A stretch of DNA of 64,000 nt from Azospirillum lipoferum 4B. GTDB taxonomy: Bacteria; Pseudomonadota; Alphaproteobacteria; Azospirillales; Azospirillaceae. The notes beneath the pieces are model-generated. The model saw only the letters and a list, made by a program, of their open reading frames with translations. It did not search any database and was not told where the DNA came from. The translations under genes were made by a program, and so were the position numbers. Where the stretch lies: assembly GCF_000283655.1 (NCBI RefSeq), contig NC_016622.1, positions 942,501 through 1,006,500 on the forward strand, read 5' to 3'. How positions within the stretch are numbered: position 1 is the stretch's first letter; each line of letters starts with the position of its first letter. Positions 42,250 to 52,146 of this stretch are shown one piece after another.

Positions 42250-43254
42250 ATGGCGAACGGGAATGGCACCAACGGGCATGAGGGCAGCGCGCGGCGTCCG
42301 CGCATCGGCCTTGCGCTGGGCGGCGGGGTGGCGCGCGGCTGGGCGCATATCGGGGTGCTGCGGGCGCTGAAGCGTTATGGCATCGAGGCCGACATCGTCT
42401 GCGGCGCCTCGGTGGGCGCGCTGGTCGGCGGCATCCATCTGGCGGGAAAGCTCGACGCGCTGGAAGAATGGGTGCGCGACCTGACCCGGCTGAAGATCGT
42501 CGGCTATCTCGACCTGCGGCTGCGCCAGGGCGGCGGGCTGATCAGCGGCGACCGTCTGCTGGCGGAGCTTCGCCTGCATCTGGGCGACCAGCGGATCGAG
42601 GAACTGCCCTGTCCCTATGCCGCCATCACCACCGATCTGGTGACCGGGCACGAGGTGTGGCTGCAGCGCGGCGAACTGGTCGACGCCATGCGGGCGTCCT
42701 TCTCGCTGCCGGGGGTGTTTCCGCCGGTGCTGATCGACGGGCGCTGGCTGATCGACGGCGCGCTGGTCAATCCGGTGCCGGTGTCGGCCTGCCGGGCGCT
42801 GGGGGCGCAGATGGTGATCGCGGTCAATCTGGCCGGCGACATCCTGGGCAAGGCGCGCAAGCCCGGGGCCAGCGTGCCGACCGCCGCCGGGTTCGACCTG
42901 CTGCGGCTGGTGGAGGGGGAGGCGCCGGAACACCGCCCGCCGAGCGGGATCGGGGCGCTGACCCGCCGCATCTTCCGCCGCGATTATGAGGGGCCGAGCC
43001 TGTTCGGCGTGATGGTGTCGTCGCTGGGCATCGTCACCGACCGCATCACCCGCTCGCGGCTGGCCGGCGACCCGCCGGACGTCCACATCGTGCCGCGGCT
43101 GGGCCACATCGGCCTGACCGAGTTCGACCGTGCCGAGGACTGCATCCGCGAGGGCGAGGCGTCGGTGGAGCGCGTCCTGCCGGAACTGCATGACGCGCTC
43201 GCCGTCTTCGCCACCGGCCCGCGGGAAACGATGCGCGAGCCGGTGCGCGGATAG
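42250..43254 (+). CDS. Patatin-like phospholipase (RssA-like)
   Basis: A 334-residue protein (ATG at 42250 behind GGGGAAGGGGA). It has the patatin oxyanion turn ALGGGVARGWAHIG (about residues 22-35), the nucleophile elbow GASVG with Ser54, and the catalytic dyad Asp169 in 'LIDGALVNPVPVS'. This is the bacterial RssA/YchK type, a soluble Ser-Asp lipid hydrolase of unknown substrate. A further ATG at 42220 would add ten residues. It is divergent from msbA, a lipid exporter, which hints at a shared role in envelope lipid turnover (inference). Confidence 0.88.
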   Translation: MANGNGTNGHEGSARRPRIGLALGGGVARGWAHIGVLRALKRYGIEADIVCGASVGALVGGIHLAGKLDALEEWVRDLTRLKIVGYLDLRLRQGGGLISGDRLLAELRLHLGDQRIEELPCPYAAITTDLVTGHEVWLQRGELVDAMRASFSLPGVFPPVLIDGRWLIDGALVNPVPVSACRALGAQMVIAVNLAGDILGKARKPGASVPTAAGFDLLRLVEGEAPEHRPPSGIGALTRRIFRRDYEGPSLFGVMVSSLGIVTDRITRSRLAGDPPDVHIVPRLGHIGLTEFDRAEDCIREGEASVERVLPELHDALAVFATGPRETMREPVRG

Positions 43255-43275
43255 CTCCGGGCGGGGAGCGGCGCT

Positions 43276-43458
43276 TTAGCGATCGATGGCCGTGCCGAGC
43301 GCCGCACCGCCCAGGCCGCCGATCACGGCGCCGCGGGTGCCGTCCACCGCGTAACCGCCGGCCGCGCCGGCCGTACCGCCGACCACGCCGCCGGTCGAGC
43401 AGGCGGTGAGAGAAAGAAGCGCGAACACCGCACCGATCAGACGCAAACGGGACATCAT
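43276..43458 (-). CDS. Small glycine-zipper lipoprotein
   Basis: A 60-residue protein. Signal peptide with lipobox LTAC (Cys at about 20) is followed by a Gly/Ala zipper 'GGVVGGTAGAAGGYAVDGTR' and 'GAVIGGLGGAALG'. AGGAGGG precedes the ATGATG start. It should be acylated and placed in the envelope. It is divergent from the 17-kDa-antigen-type lipoprotein, which shares the glycine zipper, so the two may work together. Confidence 0.85.
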   Translation of the reverse strand: MMSRLRLIGAVFALLSLTACSTGGVVGGTAGAAGGYAVDGTRGAVIGGLGGAALGTAIDR

Positions 43459-43554
43459 GCAACCCTCCTCATGTTGACTGTTCGATGTCTAAACACACGA
43501 AAGGGCATTTTGCTTCCATCGCCTGCCGATCTTTCGGTTCTGATTCTTTCGAGG

Positions 43555-43579
43555 GGAACCTCTTAACCCCACCAGCGTT
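43555..43579 (+). promoter_or_regulatory. EcfG-type general-stress promoter, perfect match
   Basis: GGAAC (43555-43559), exactly 16 nt, CGTT (43576-43579). This is an exact fit to the alphaproteobacterial EcfG consensus. The start would be near 43586, giving a 35-nt leader to the lipoprotein ATG at 43622, so the gene is probably part of the general stress response. Confidence 0.65.
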
Positions 43580-43621
43580 GACCGGACTTTGATCGTGCAA
43601 CGTTGATACGGGGGAACGACC

Positions 43622-44122
43622 ATGCGGCGCATCACCAACCGCCTGCGCGCAACCGCCATCGCCGCCACCGCGGCCCTGTCCCTGGCCGCCTGCCAGACCG
43701 GCAACAGCGGTGGCATCGGCGGGATGAACACCTCGGAAACCGTCGGCACGCTGGGCGGCGCCGTCGCCGGTGGCCTGCTCGGCTCGCGTTTCGGCGGCGG
43801 GGCCGGCAAGCTGGCGACCACGGCCATCGGCACGCTGCTCGGCGCCTATGCCGGCCAGCAGCTGGCCCGCCAGTTCACGCCGGCCGACCAGAACCGGGCG
43901 TCGGATGCGGAGGAGCGTGCGGTCGCCAACAACCAGACCATCACCTGGAACAACCCGCAATCCGGCAACAGCGGCACCATCCAGCCGGTACGCACATATC
44001 AGGGCAACAGCGGGCAAACCTGCCGCGACTACAACCACACCGTGGTGATCGACGGCAAGACCGAGGTCGCGCGCGGCACCGCCTGCCGGCAGGCTGACGG
44101 AAGCTGGAAGCTGGTATCGTAA
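43622..44122 (+). CDS. 17-kDa surface antigen-type lipoprotein (glycine zipper)
   Basis: A 166-residue lipoprotein: signal peptide with lipobox LAAC (Cys at about 24), a glycine-zipper pair ('TLGGAVAGGLLGSRFGGGAG' and 'GTLLGAYAGQQLAR'), then the C-terminal surface-antigen domain 'TWNNPQSGNSGTIQPVRTYQ' with a Cys pair in 'GQTCRDYNHTV' and 'GTACRQADGSWKLV'. It belongs to the Rickettsia 17-kDa antigen family and is expected in the outer membrane. A perfect EcfG promoter lies upstream. Confidence 0.9.
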   Translation: MRRITNRLRATAIAATAALSLAACQTGNSGGIGGMNTSETVGTLGGAVAGGLLGSRFGGGAGKLATTAIGTLLGAYAGQQLARQFTPADQNRASDAEERAVANNQTITWNNPQSGNSGTIQPVRTYQGNSGQTCRDYNHTVVIDGKTEVARGTACRQADGSWKLVS

Positions 44123-44241
44123 GCGTACAGCCTTTCCGAATGACCGCCTCCGGCTTCTACGCCTTGCGGATGTGCAGGGTTGCCGTCAAAATCAAAGGGT
44201 TCCGCCAAGGGGCGGCCTGATGCGAACGGCGTGTGGGGCTC

Positions 44242-46137
44242 ATGGAGGCGGTCAGCTATATCATTCTCATCGGGTCCACGCTGCTGATCGTCAGCGTGCT
44301 GACCAGCTACCTCGCCTTGCGCATCGGCGCCCCGCTGCTTTTGATCTTCCTCGGCATCGGCCTGCTGGCGGGGGAGGACGGCATCGGCCGGATCGCCTTC
44401 AACGATGCCGGCTCCGCCTTCCTGATCGGGTCGATGGCGCTGGCGGTGATCCTGTTCGAAAGCGGATTCGACACCAAGCTCGCCAGCTACAAGGCCGCGG
44501 CCTGGCCGGCGATGACGCTGGCGACCGTCGGCGTCGCCGTCACCACCGGTGTCGTCGGCGTGGCCGCCCATTACCTGATGAATTTGGGGTGGTGGGAGGC
44601 GTTGCTGATCGGCGCCGCCTGCAGCTCCACCGACGCGGCGGCGGTCTTCTTCCTGCTGCGGGTGGGCGGCATCACCTTGCGCGACCGGGTCCGCTCGACG
44701 CTGGAGATCGAATCGGGCAGCAACGACCCGGTCGCCATCATGCTGACCATCTTGCTGGTGGAGGCGGCGACCCATGGTCTGGCGTCGCCCGCCGCCATCG
44801 TCGGCGAACTGGCGCTGGCCTTCGCGCTGGGCGGGGTGATGGGTCTGGCCGGCGGCTGGCTGCTGGTGGCCTTCATCAACAAGGCGAATTTCGAGACCGG
44901 GCTGAACCCGGTGGTGACGCTGACCTTCGCCCTGTTCATCTTCGCCGCCACCAACGTGCTGGGCGGCAGCGGCTATCTGGCCGTCTATGCCGCCGGCCTC
45001 TATGCCGGGAACGTCAAGCTGCGCGGCGCGCTGGAACTGCGGCGCTTCCATTCCGGCCTGACCTGGCTCAGCCAGATCGTCATGTTCGTCATGCTGGGCC
45101 TGCTCGCCACCCCGCGGGAGTTCGCGGGCATGCTGCTGCCGGCGCTGGGCGTGGCGCTGGTGCTGATCGTCGTCGCCCGGCCGCTGGCGGTGTGGATGTG
45201 CCTGCTGCCCTTCCGCTTCTCGGTGCGGGAGACCAGCTTCATCGCCTGGGTGGGCTTGCGCGGCGCGGTGTCGTTGCTGCTGGCGCTGGTTCCGGTATTG
45301 GGCGGGCTGGAGAATGGGCAGCTGATCTTCAACACCGCCTTCGTCGTCGTGGTCGTCTCTCTGCTGGTGCAGGGCTGGACCATCGGCAGCATGGCCCGCG
45401 CGCTGGAGCTGATCGTCCCGCCCCGCCGCGGCCCGGTGGAGCGTGTGGAACTGGAGCTTCCCGGAAACGCCGACCAGGAGCTTGTCGCCTACACCGTCCA
45501 TGGCAAGAGCCCGGCGGCGCGCGGCCAGCGCATGCCGCGCTGGGCCAAGCCGTCGCTGGTCATCCGCGCCGGCGCGGTGGTGCCGCTGCACAAGGCCAAG
45601 CCGCTGCAGCCCGGCGACCATGTCTATCTGTTCACGCCGCAGCACCGGCTGCCGCTGATCGACAAGCTCTATGGTGGCAGCCGGGCGCTCGACCAGTCCG
45701 ACCGCGAGTTCTACGGCGATCTGGTGCTGAGCCCCGATGCGACGGTGGAGCAGATCGCCGAGATGTACGGCCTGCCGCTGTCGCTGTCCAACGCCCGGCT
45801 GACGCTGAGCGACCTGCTGCGCAACGAGTTCGGCGGCTCCTGCGAGTTGGGCGACCGGGTGCGCATGGGCGGTGTCGAACTGATCGTGCGCGACATGGAC
45901 GAGGACACCATCACCTCGGTCGGTCTGGCGCTGGAGCCCGTCCGCGTCACCAGCCGGCGTCGGCCGCTCTACCAGCGCGTCACCGTCATAGGCGGGCGGC
46001 TGCGCGGCTGGTGGAACGAGCATGCCTTCCGCCGCTGGAAGGAGCGCGAGAAACTGCGGGCCCGGCAGCTCGCCGCCCCCCCACCTGTGGCGGAGCCGCC
46101 CCGTGAGGAGAGGGTGGAAAGCCGCAACGAGGCGTGA
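44242..46137 (+). CDS. K+/H+ antiporter of NhaP2 (CvrA) type
   Basis: A 631-residue CPA1 antiporter. Twelve or so membrane helices fill residues 1-390, with the ion-binding region 'AACSSTDAAAVFFLLR' and 'LEIESGSNDPVAIMLTI' (Asp residues of the transport site). The cytoplasmic part has a TrkA_C/RCK_C-like domain (about 400-480) and a CorC/HlyC-like end (about 490-575). This makes it the NhaP2/CvrA potassium/proton antiporter class, which protects against high K+ and osmotic change. The ATG at 44242 is preferred to the GTG at 44233. Confidence 0.88.
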   Translation: MEAVSYIILIGSTLLIVSVLTSYLALRIGAPLLLIFLGIGLLAGEDGIGRIAFNDAGSAFLIGSMALAVILFESGFDTKLASYKAAAWPAMTLATVGVAVTTGVVGVAAHYLMNLGWWEALLIGAACSSTDAAAVFFLLRVGGITLRDRVRSTLEIESGSNDPVAIMLTILLVEAATHGLASPAAIVGELALAFALGGVMGLAGGWLLVAFINKANFETGLNPVVTLTFALFIFAATNVLGGSGYLAVYAAGLYAGNVKLRGALELRRFHSGLTWLSQIVMFVMLGLLATPREFAGMLLPALGVALVLIVVARPLAVWMCLLPFRFSVRETSFIAWVGLRGAVSLLLALVPVLGGLENGQLIFNTAFVVVVVSLLVQGWTIGSMARALELIVPPRRGPVERVELELPGNADQELVAYTVHGKSPAARGQRMPRWAKPSLVIRAGAVVPLHKAKPLQPGDHVYLFTPQHRLPLIDKLYGGSRALDQSDREFYGDLVLSPDATVEQIAEMYGLPLSLSNARLTLSDLLRNEFGGSCELGDRVRMGGVELIVRDMDEDTITSVGLALEPVRVTSRRRPLYQRVTVIGGRLRGWWNEHAFRRWKEREKLRARQLAAPPPVAEPPREERVESRNEA

Positions 46138-46143
46138 AGGCGG

Positions 46144-47817
46144 CTAGCCCCGGTGGCCGGGACGCGACGAGGCGATGGTGCGGCTCAGATAGATGACGGG
46201 GGCGAGGCCGACCAGAACGATCACCAGGGCGGGCAGGGCGGCGTCGTCCAGCCGCTCGGTGGAGGCCATGCGGAAGGCCTCGATCGCCAGCGTGTCGAAG
46301 TTGAAGGGCCGCAGGATCATCGTCGCCGGCAGCTCCTTGGTGATGTCGACGAACACCAGCATGGCGGCGCTCAGCAGGCTGGGGCGCAGCAGCGGCAGAT
46401 GGACCCGGCGCAGCACCTGCAGCGGCGTATGGCCGAGCGAGCGGGCCGCCCCTTCCAGATTCGGGCCGATCTTGGCGAAACCGGATTCGAGCGGCCCATA
46501 GGCCACCACGAAGAAACGGATCAGATAGCCGTAGAGGATGCCGGCGATGGTCGCGCCGAGGATGGCGCCGACCGGCCAGCCGGTCCAGTCGCGGGTCAAT
46601 CCAACCGTGATCAGGATGCCCACCGCGATCACCGTGCCCGGCGTGGCATAGCCGAGCGAGGCGAGGCGCGCGGCGCCGGTGGCAAGCCCGCTGCGGTCGT
46701 GGCGCACGCCATGGATCACCAGCAGCGCCACGACGACGACCAGCGCGGCACCGCTGGCGCCGAGGATGAAGGTGTTGACCGTCAGGTCGGTGAAGCGGGC
46801 GAGCGTCAACTCCGTGCCGCCGCGCAGGATCATGCGGATCAGCACCGCGCCCGGCAGCAGGAAGCCGAACAGCACCGGGGTCAGGCAGACGATCCAGGCC
46901 ACCACCGTGCCGCGGGCCGACAGGCGCGGGGCGGGCAGGGCGCGGTAACGGCCGGTGGTCTGGTGGAAGCGCATCTTCCCGCGCGACAGCCGCTCCAGAC
47001 CGACCAGGACCAGCACCACCAGCAGCAGCACGGCCGCCAGCTGCGCGGCCGCGGCCGGGTCGCCGAGCGCGAACCAGGTGCGGTAGATGCCGACGGTGAA
47101 GGTGTCGATGCCGAAATAGCGCACGGCGCCGAAATCGGCCAGCGTCTCCATCAGCGCATAGCCGACGCCGGCCACCAGCGCCGGGCGGGCCAGCGGCAGG
47201 GCCACGCGGCGGAAAGCGCCGAACTGGGTGCAGCCCAGCGTGCGGCTGGCCTCCAGCACGCAGACAGACTGCTCGAGGAAGGCGGCGCGGGTCAGCACAT
47301 AGACGTAGGGGTACAGCACCGACGACAGCACCAGCCCGGCGCCCCAGGCGGTGTGGATGTCCGGAAACCAGTAGTCGCCGCGGCGCCAGCCGAAGGTGGC
47401 GCGCAGGAAGGACTGCAGCGGTCCGGCGAATTGCAGGAAATCGGTGTAGGTGTAGGCCAGCACATAGGCCGGCATGGCCAGCGGCAGCAGCAGCAGCCAT
47501 TGCAGCACCCCACGCCCGCGGAAGTCGTGCATGGTGACGGTCCAGGCGCAGGCGACGCCGGTCACCAGCGTGACCACGCCGACGATTCCCAGCAGGATCA
47601 GGGTGTTGAGGATGTAGCCGGGAAGCACCGTCCGCGCCATGTGCCCCCACAGGTCGGTGGAGACGCCGGCGGCCTGGACGAAGACGGCGAGGATCGGCAA
47701 AGCGATCAGCAGTGCAAGGACCAGGGCGAACAGCCCGGTCGGACCGACCCGCGACCACAGCCGGCGAGGAGAGAGGGACGGGGAGCCGGAAGACTTCGCG
47801 TCGGTCGCCATCGCCAT
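46144..47817 (-). CDS. Fe(III) ABC transporter permease (FbpB-like, two-domain)
   Basis: A 557-residue inner-membrane permease with two BPD_transp_1 halves and about 12 helices. EAA-type loops are readable as 'EASRTLGCTQFGAFRRVALP' in the first half and 'GAARSLGHTPLQVLRRVHLP' in the second, where the ATPase docks. The fused two-domain layout and the long insert between halves are typical of FbpB iron permeases. It converges with the antiporter gene (6 bp between stops) and is 6 kb from its likely partners at 37995-40108, on the opposite strand. Confidence 0.88.
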   Translation of the reverse strand: MAMATDAKSSGSPSLSPRRLWSRVGPTGLFALVLALLIALPILAVFVQAAGVSTDLWGHMARTVLPGYILNTLILLGIVGVVTLVTGVACAWTVTMHDFRGRGVLQWLLLLPLAMPAYVLAYTYTDFLQFAGPLQSFLRATFGWRRGDYWFPDIHTAWGAGLVLSSVLYPYVYVLTRAAFLEQSVCVLEASRTLGCTQFGAFRRVALPLARPALVAGVGYALMETLADFGAVRYFGIDTFTVGIYRTWFALGDPAAAAQLAAVLLLVVLVLVGLERLSRGKMRFHQTTGRYRALPAPRLSARGTVVAWIVCLTPVLFGFLLPGAVLIRMILRGGTELTLARFTDLTVNTFILGASGAALVVVVALLVIHGVRHDRSGLATGAARLASLGYATPGTVIAVGILITVGLTRDWTGWPVGAILGATIAGILYGYLIRFFVVAYGPLESGFAKIGPNLEGAARSLGHTPLQVLRRVHLPLLRPSLLSAAMLVFVDITKELPATMILRPFNFDTLAIEAFRMASTERLDDAALPALVIVLVGLAPVIYLSRTIASSRPGHRG

Positions 47818-47858
47818 GCGGGGGTGTCCTCGCTGTCGGAAAAATGGTCGGTGCGGGG

Positions 47859-47975
47859 TGCCCCCTCCCTCCCGCTTCGCGGGTCCCTCCCTCCCCCGCT
47901 TCGCGGGAGAGGGTGGATTTGCTATGCGGCGGGTCCCCTCTCCCGCGTGAGCGGGGGAGGGTTAGGGAGGGGGCA
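47859..47975. repeat. Palindromic intergenic repeat, copy C
   Basis: Outer arms TGCCCCCTCCCTCCCGC (left) and inverted GGGTTAGGGAGGGGGCA (right), with inner hairpins CCCGCTTCGCGGG and CCCGCGTGAGCGGG. It lies between typA and the iron permease and shares the CCCCTCCCTAACCCTC-type core of copies A and B. Confidence 0.72.
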
Positions 47976-48012
47976 TCAACGCCAGTACTCTACTCTAAAA
48001 CGCCAGCCCTTA

Positions 48013-49839
<1,827 letters not shown>

Positions 49840-50054
49840 GGAGCCTTCGGTCTCGCAAGGGCACCCCCGACACGCAGCAGCGTCATGCCACAAACAACAA
49901 AAAGGCCCAACGAACATTAATCCGTGGGCGCTGTCGGGGAAACTGTTGCGGCGCAATATATGGATCCGAAGGAAAAACGCAAGTGCCGTGCCCTTTGGTC
50001 TAACGCGAATTTCCGGGATGGAGCCATGCGTGGTCGCAGCCTACATTGTGGGCG

Positions 50055-52046
50055 ATGATCCGCTTCGCTTCCGCTTCCCGCCGCAGGATGGCCGCCGCAA
50101 CCCAGGTTGCAGCCGCGCCCTTCAAGGCTCCCATCGCCGCTCCCCTGGTCGCCGCCCTGCTGCTGCTGGGGCCGTCCGGCGCCGGCCGCGCCCAGGATTC
50201 GCCGGCCGACGGCTTCCAGCCCGCCCCAGCGCTGGACGCCCCCGCCGAGGAAGAGGTGCGGCCGGCCGGCATCCGCTACGAGGTCGAGATCACCGGCGTC
50301 GAGGATGACGGGCTGCGTGGCACGCTCAACGACGCCTCGACCCTGGTGGAGTTGAAGGGGGAGACGCCGCCCTCGCTGATCGGGCTGGAACGCCGGGCCG
50401 ACAGCGACCGCGACCGATTGCAGACGGCGCTGCGCTCCGCCGGCTACTACGACGCGCGGCTGGACATCCGCATCGAGGATCCGGCAGCGACCGGCACCCT
50501 GCCCGCGGGCGGGGAGGCGCCGCCGGTCAAGGTGACGGTCGCGGTGACGCCGGGTCCGCTCTACCACTTCAAGACGGTGACGGTGCGAGGCGCCAACGGG
50601 GCGACCCTGCCGGGGGAGGTCGCGACCGACGACCTCGGCCTTGCCGCCGGGGCGCCGGCGGTGGCGCAACGGGTGCTGGATGCCGAATCGGAACTGGTCG
50701 GCCGTCTCGCCAGGCGCGGCTACGCCTTCGCCAAGGCGTCCGACCGCGAGGTGGTGGTCGATCATTCCGACCGGACGATGGACGTCGCCTACACCGTCGA
50801 TCCCGGCCCGCTGACCCGCTATGGCGCCACCCGAATCGAAGGGCTGGAGAAGGTCGACGAGGATCTCGTGCGCGGGCGGCTGGCCTGGAAGGAAGGGCAG
50901 GTCTACGACCCCGGCGCCACCGACCGGGCGCGGCAGGACATCGCAGTATTGCAGGTCTTCGACACCGTCCGCGTGCGGATGGCGGACGAGCCGGGGCCGG
51001 ACGGCGTGACGCCGGTGATCGTCACGGTGGGCGAGCGCAAGCGCCGCTTCATCGGCGGCGGCATCACCTTCTCGACCGAGGACGGGCTGGGCACCAACGC
51101 CTATTGGGGCCACCGCAACCTGTTCGGCGGGGCGGAGCAGCTGCGCCTCGGCGTCGATGTCGGCCGAGTCGCCGGCTCCAGCGGCGGCAGCTCCAACACC
51201 GGCAACGACCTGCCCGACCTGCGTTTCAGCGTCAATTTCCGCAAGCCCGACTTCCTGGCGGTGAAGCAGTCGCTGGTGGTCAATTTCGCCGTGGTCAACG
51301 ACCAGCCGCCGGCTTACAGCCGCGTCGCCTCGGAACTGACGGTCAAGCTCGAACGGCCGCTGACCGACCAGCTGACGATCAGCTACGGCGTGACCGGCGA
51401 GCGCGGCCGGGTGAAGACGGAGGACACCACCTATCAGACCGCTTTCATCGGCGTGCCGCTGGGTTCGGCCTGGAACGGCACCGACAATCTGCTGAACCCC
51501 ACCTCCGGCCAGCGGGCATCGCTGCAGGTGACGCCGTGGTTCCCGGTCGGCGGCGACACCGAATCGCCCTTCACCTCGGTGCTGCTCAACGGCTCCACCT
51601 ATTACGACCTCGGCAACGACGGGCGCTATGTCGCCGCGGCGCGGATCGGGGTCGGCAGCATCCTCGGCACCTCGCTGACCGACATCCCGCCCGACCACCG
51701 CTTCTATGCCGGCGGCGGTGGGTCGGTGCGCGGCTACGGCTTCCAGAAGGCGGGGCCGCGCGACCGCTACGACGATCCCGTCGGCGGCCGGTCGCTGTTC
51801 GAGATCGGGGCGGAGCTGCGCATCAAGGTGACGGAGAGCATCGGCGTCGTTCCCTTCGTCGATGCCGGCACGGTCTATGATTCGGCCTATCCCGACTTCA
51901 GCGAGCCGCTGCGCGTCGGCGCCGGCCTCGGCCTGCGCTATTATACCGACTTCGGTCCGCTGCGGGTCGATGTCGGCATTCCCCTCAACCCGGCGAGCGG
52001 CGACGCGCGCTGGCAGCTGTATCTCAGCCTGGGGCAGGCGTTCTGA
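50055..52046 (+). CDS. tamA: Outer-membrane translocation module subunit TamA
   Basis: A 663-residue Omp85-family protein. Signal region ('[20 protein letters not shown]') is followed by three POTRA domains (about 60-310, with '[20 protein letters not shown]' and '[18 protein letters not shown]') and a 16-strand barrel, including the lid-lock motif '[16 protein letters not shown]'. With TamB it inserts or transports envelope lipids and autotransporter-like proteins. The ATG at 50055 is preferred to a TTG at 50046. tamB starts about 100 bp downstream, after a short 8-bp hairpin (52056-52079). Confidence 0.93.
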   Translation: MIRFASASRRRMAAATQVAAAPFKAPIAAPLVAALLLLGPSGAGRAQDSPADGFQPAPALDAPAEEEVRPAGIRYEVEITGVEDDGLRGTLNDASTLVELKGETPPSLIGLERRADSDRDRLQTALRSAGYYDARLDIRIEDPAATGTLPAGGEAPPVKVTVAVTPGPLYHFKTVTVRGANGATLPGEVATDDLGLAAGAPAVAQRVLDAESELVGRLARRGYAFAKASDREVVVDHSDRTMDVAYTVDPGPLTRYGATRIEGLEKVDEDLVRGRLAWKEGQVYDPGATDRARQDIAVLQVFDTVRVRMADEPGPDGVTPVIVTVGERKRRFIGGGITFSTEDGLGTNAYWGHRNLFGGAEQLRLGVDVGRVAGSSGGSSNTGNDLPDLRFSVNFRKPDFLAVKQSLVVNFAVVNDQPPAYSRVASELTVKLERPLTDQLTISYGVTGERGRVKTEDTTYQTAFIGVPLGSAWNGTDNLLNPTSGQRASLQVTPWFPVGGDTESPFTSVLLNGSTYYDLGNDGRYVAAARIGVGSILGTSLTDIPPDHRFYAGGGGSVRGYGFQKAGPRDRYDDPVGGRSLFEIGAELRIKVTESIGVVPFVDAGTVYDSAYPDFSEPLRVGAGLGLRYYTDFGPLRVDVGIPLNPASGDARWQLYLSLGQAF

Positions 52047-52146
52047 TGGCGCAAAATCGTCCCAATCCTTCGGGACGATGACCGTCTATTGCGGTTGAGA
52101 CAAGGTTGGCCCGGTCGGGGTGGTCGTGCTGGTGAAAGGGCGTGGT

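Noticed and set aside
42078-42305. Longer N-terminus for the MsbA-type exporter
   Set aside because: It would run into the divergent patatin gene and gives a Pro/Ser/Arg-rich stretch absent from the family.
52056-52079. Terminator between tamA and tamB
   Set aside because: The 8-bp hairpin has no T run on the plus strand; on minus the T run is only four bases and no gene reads that way, so it is probably an mRNA processing or stabilising hairpin at most.
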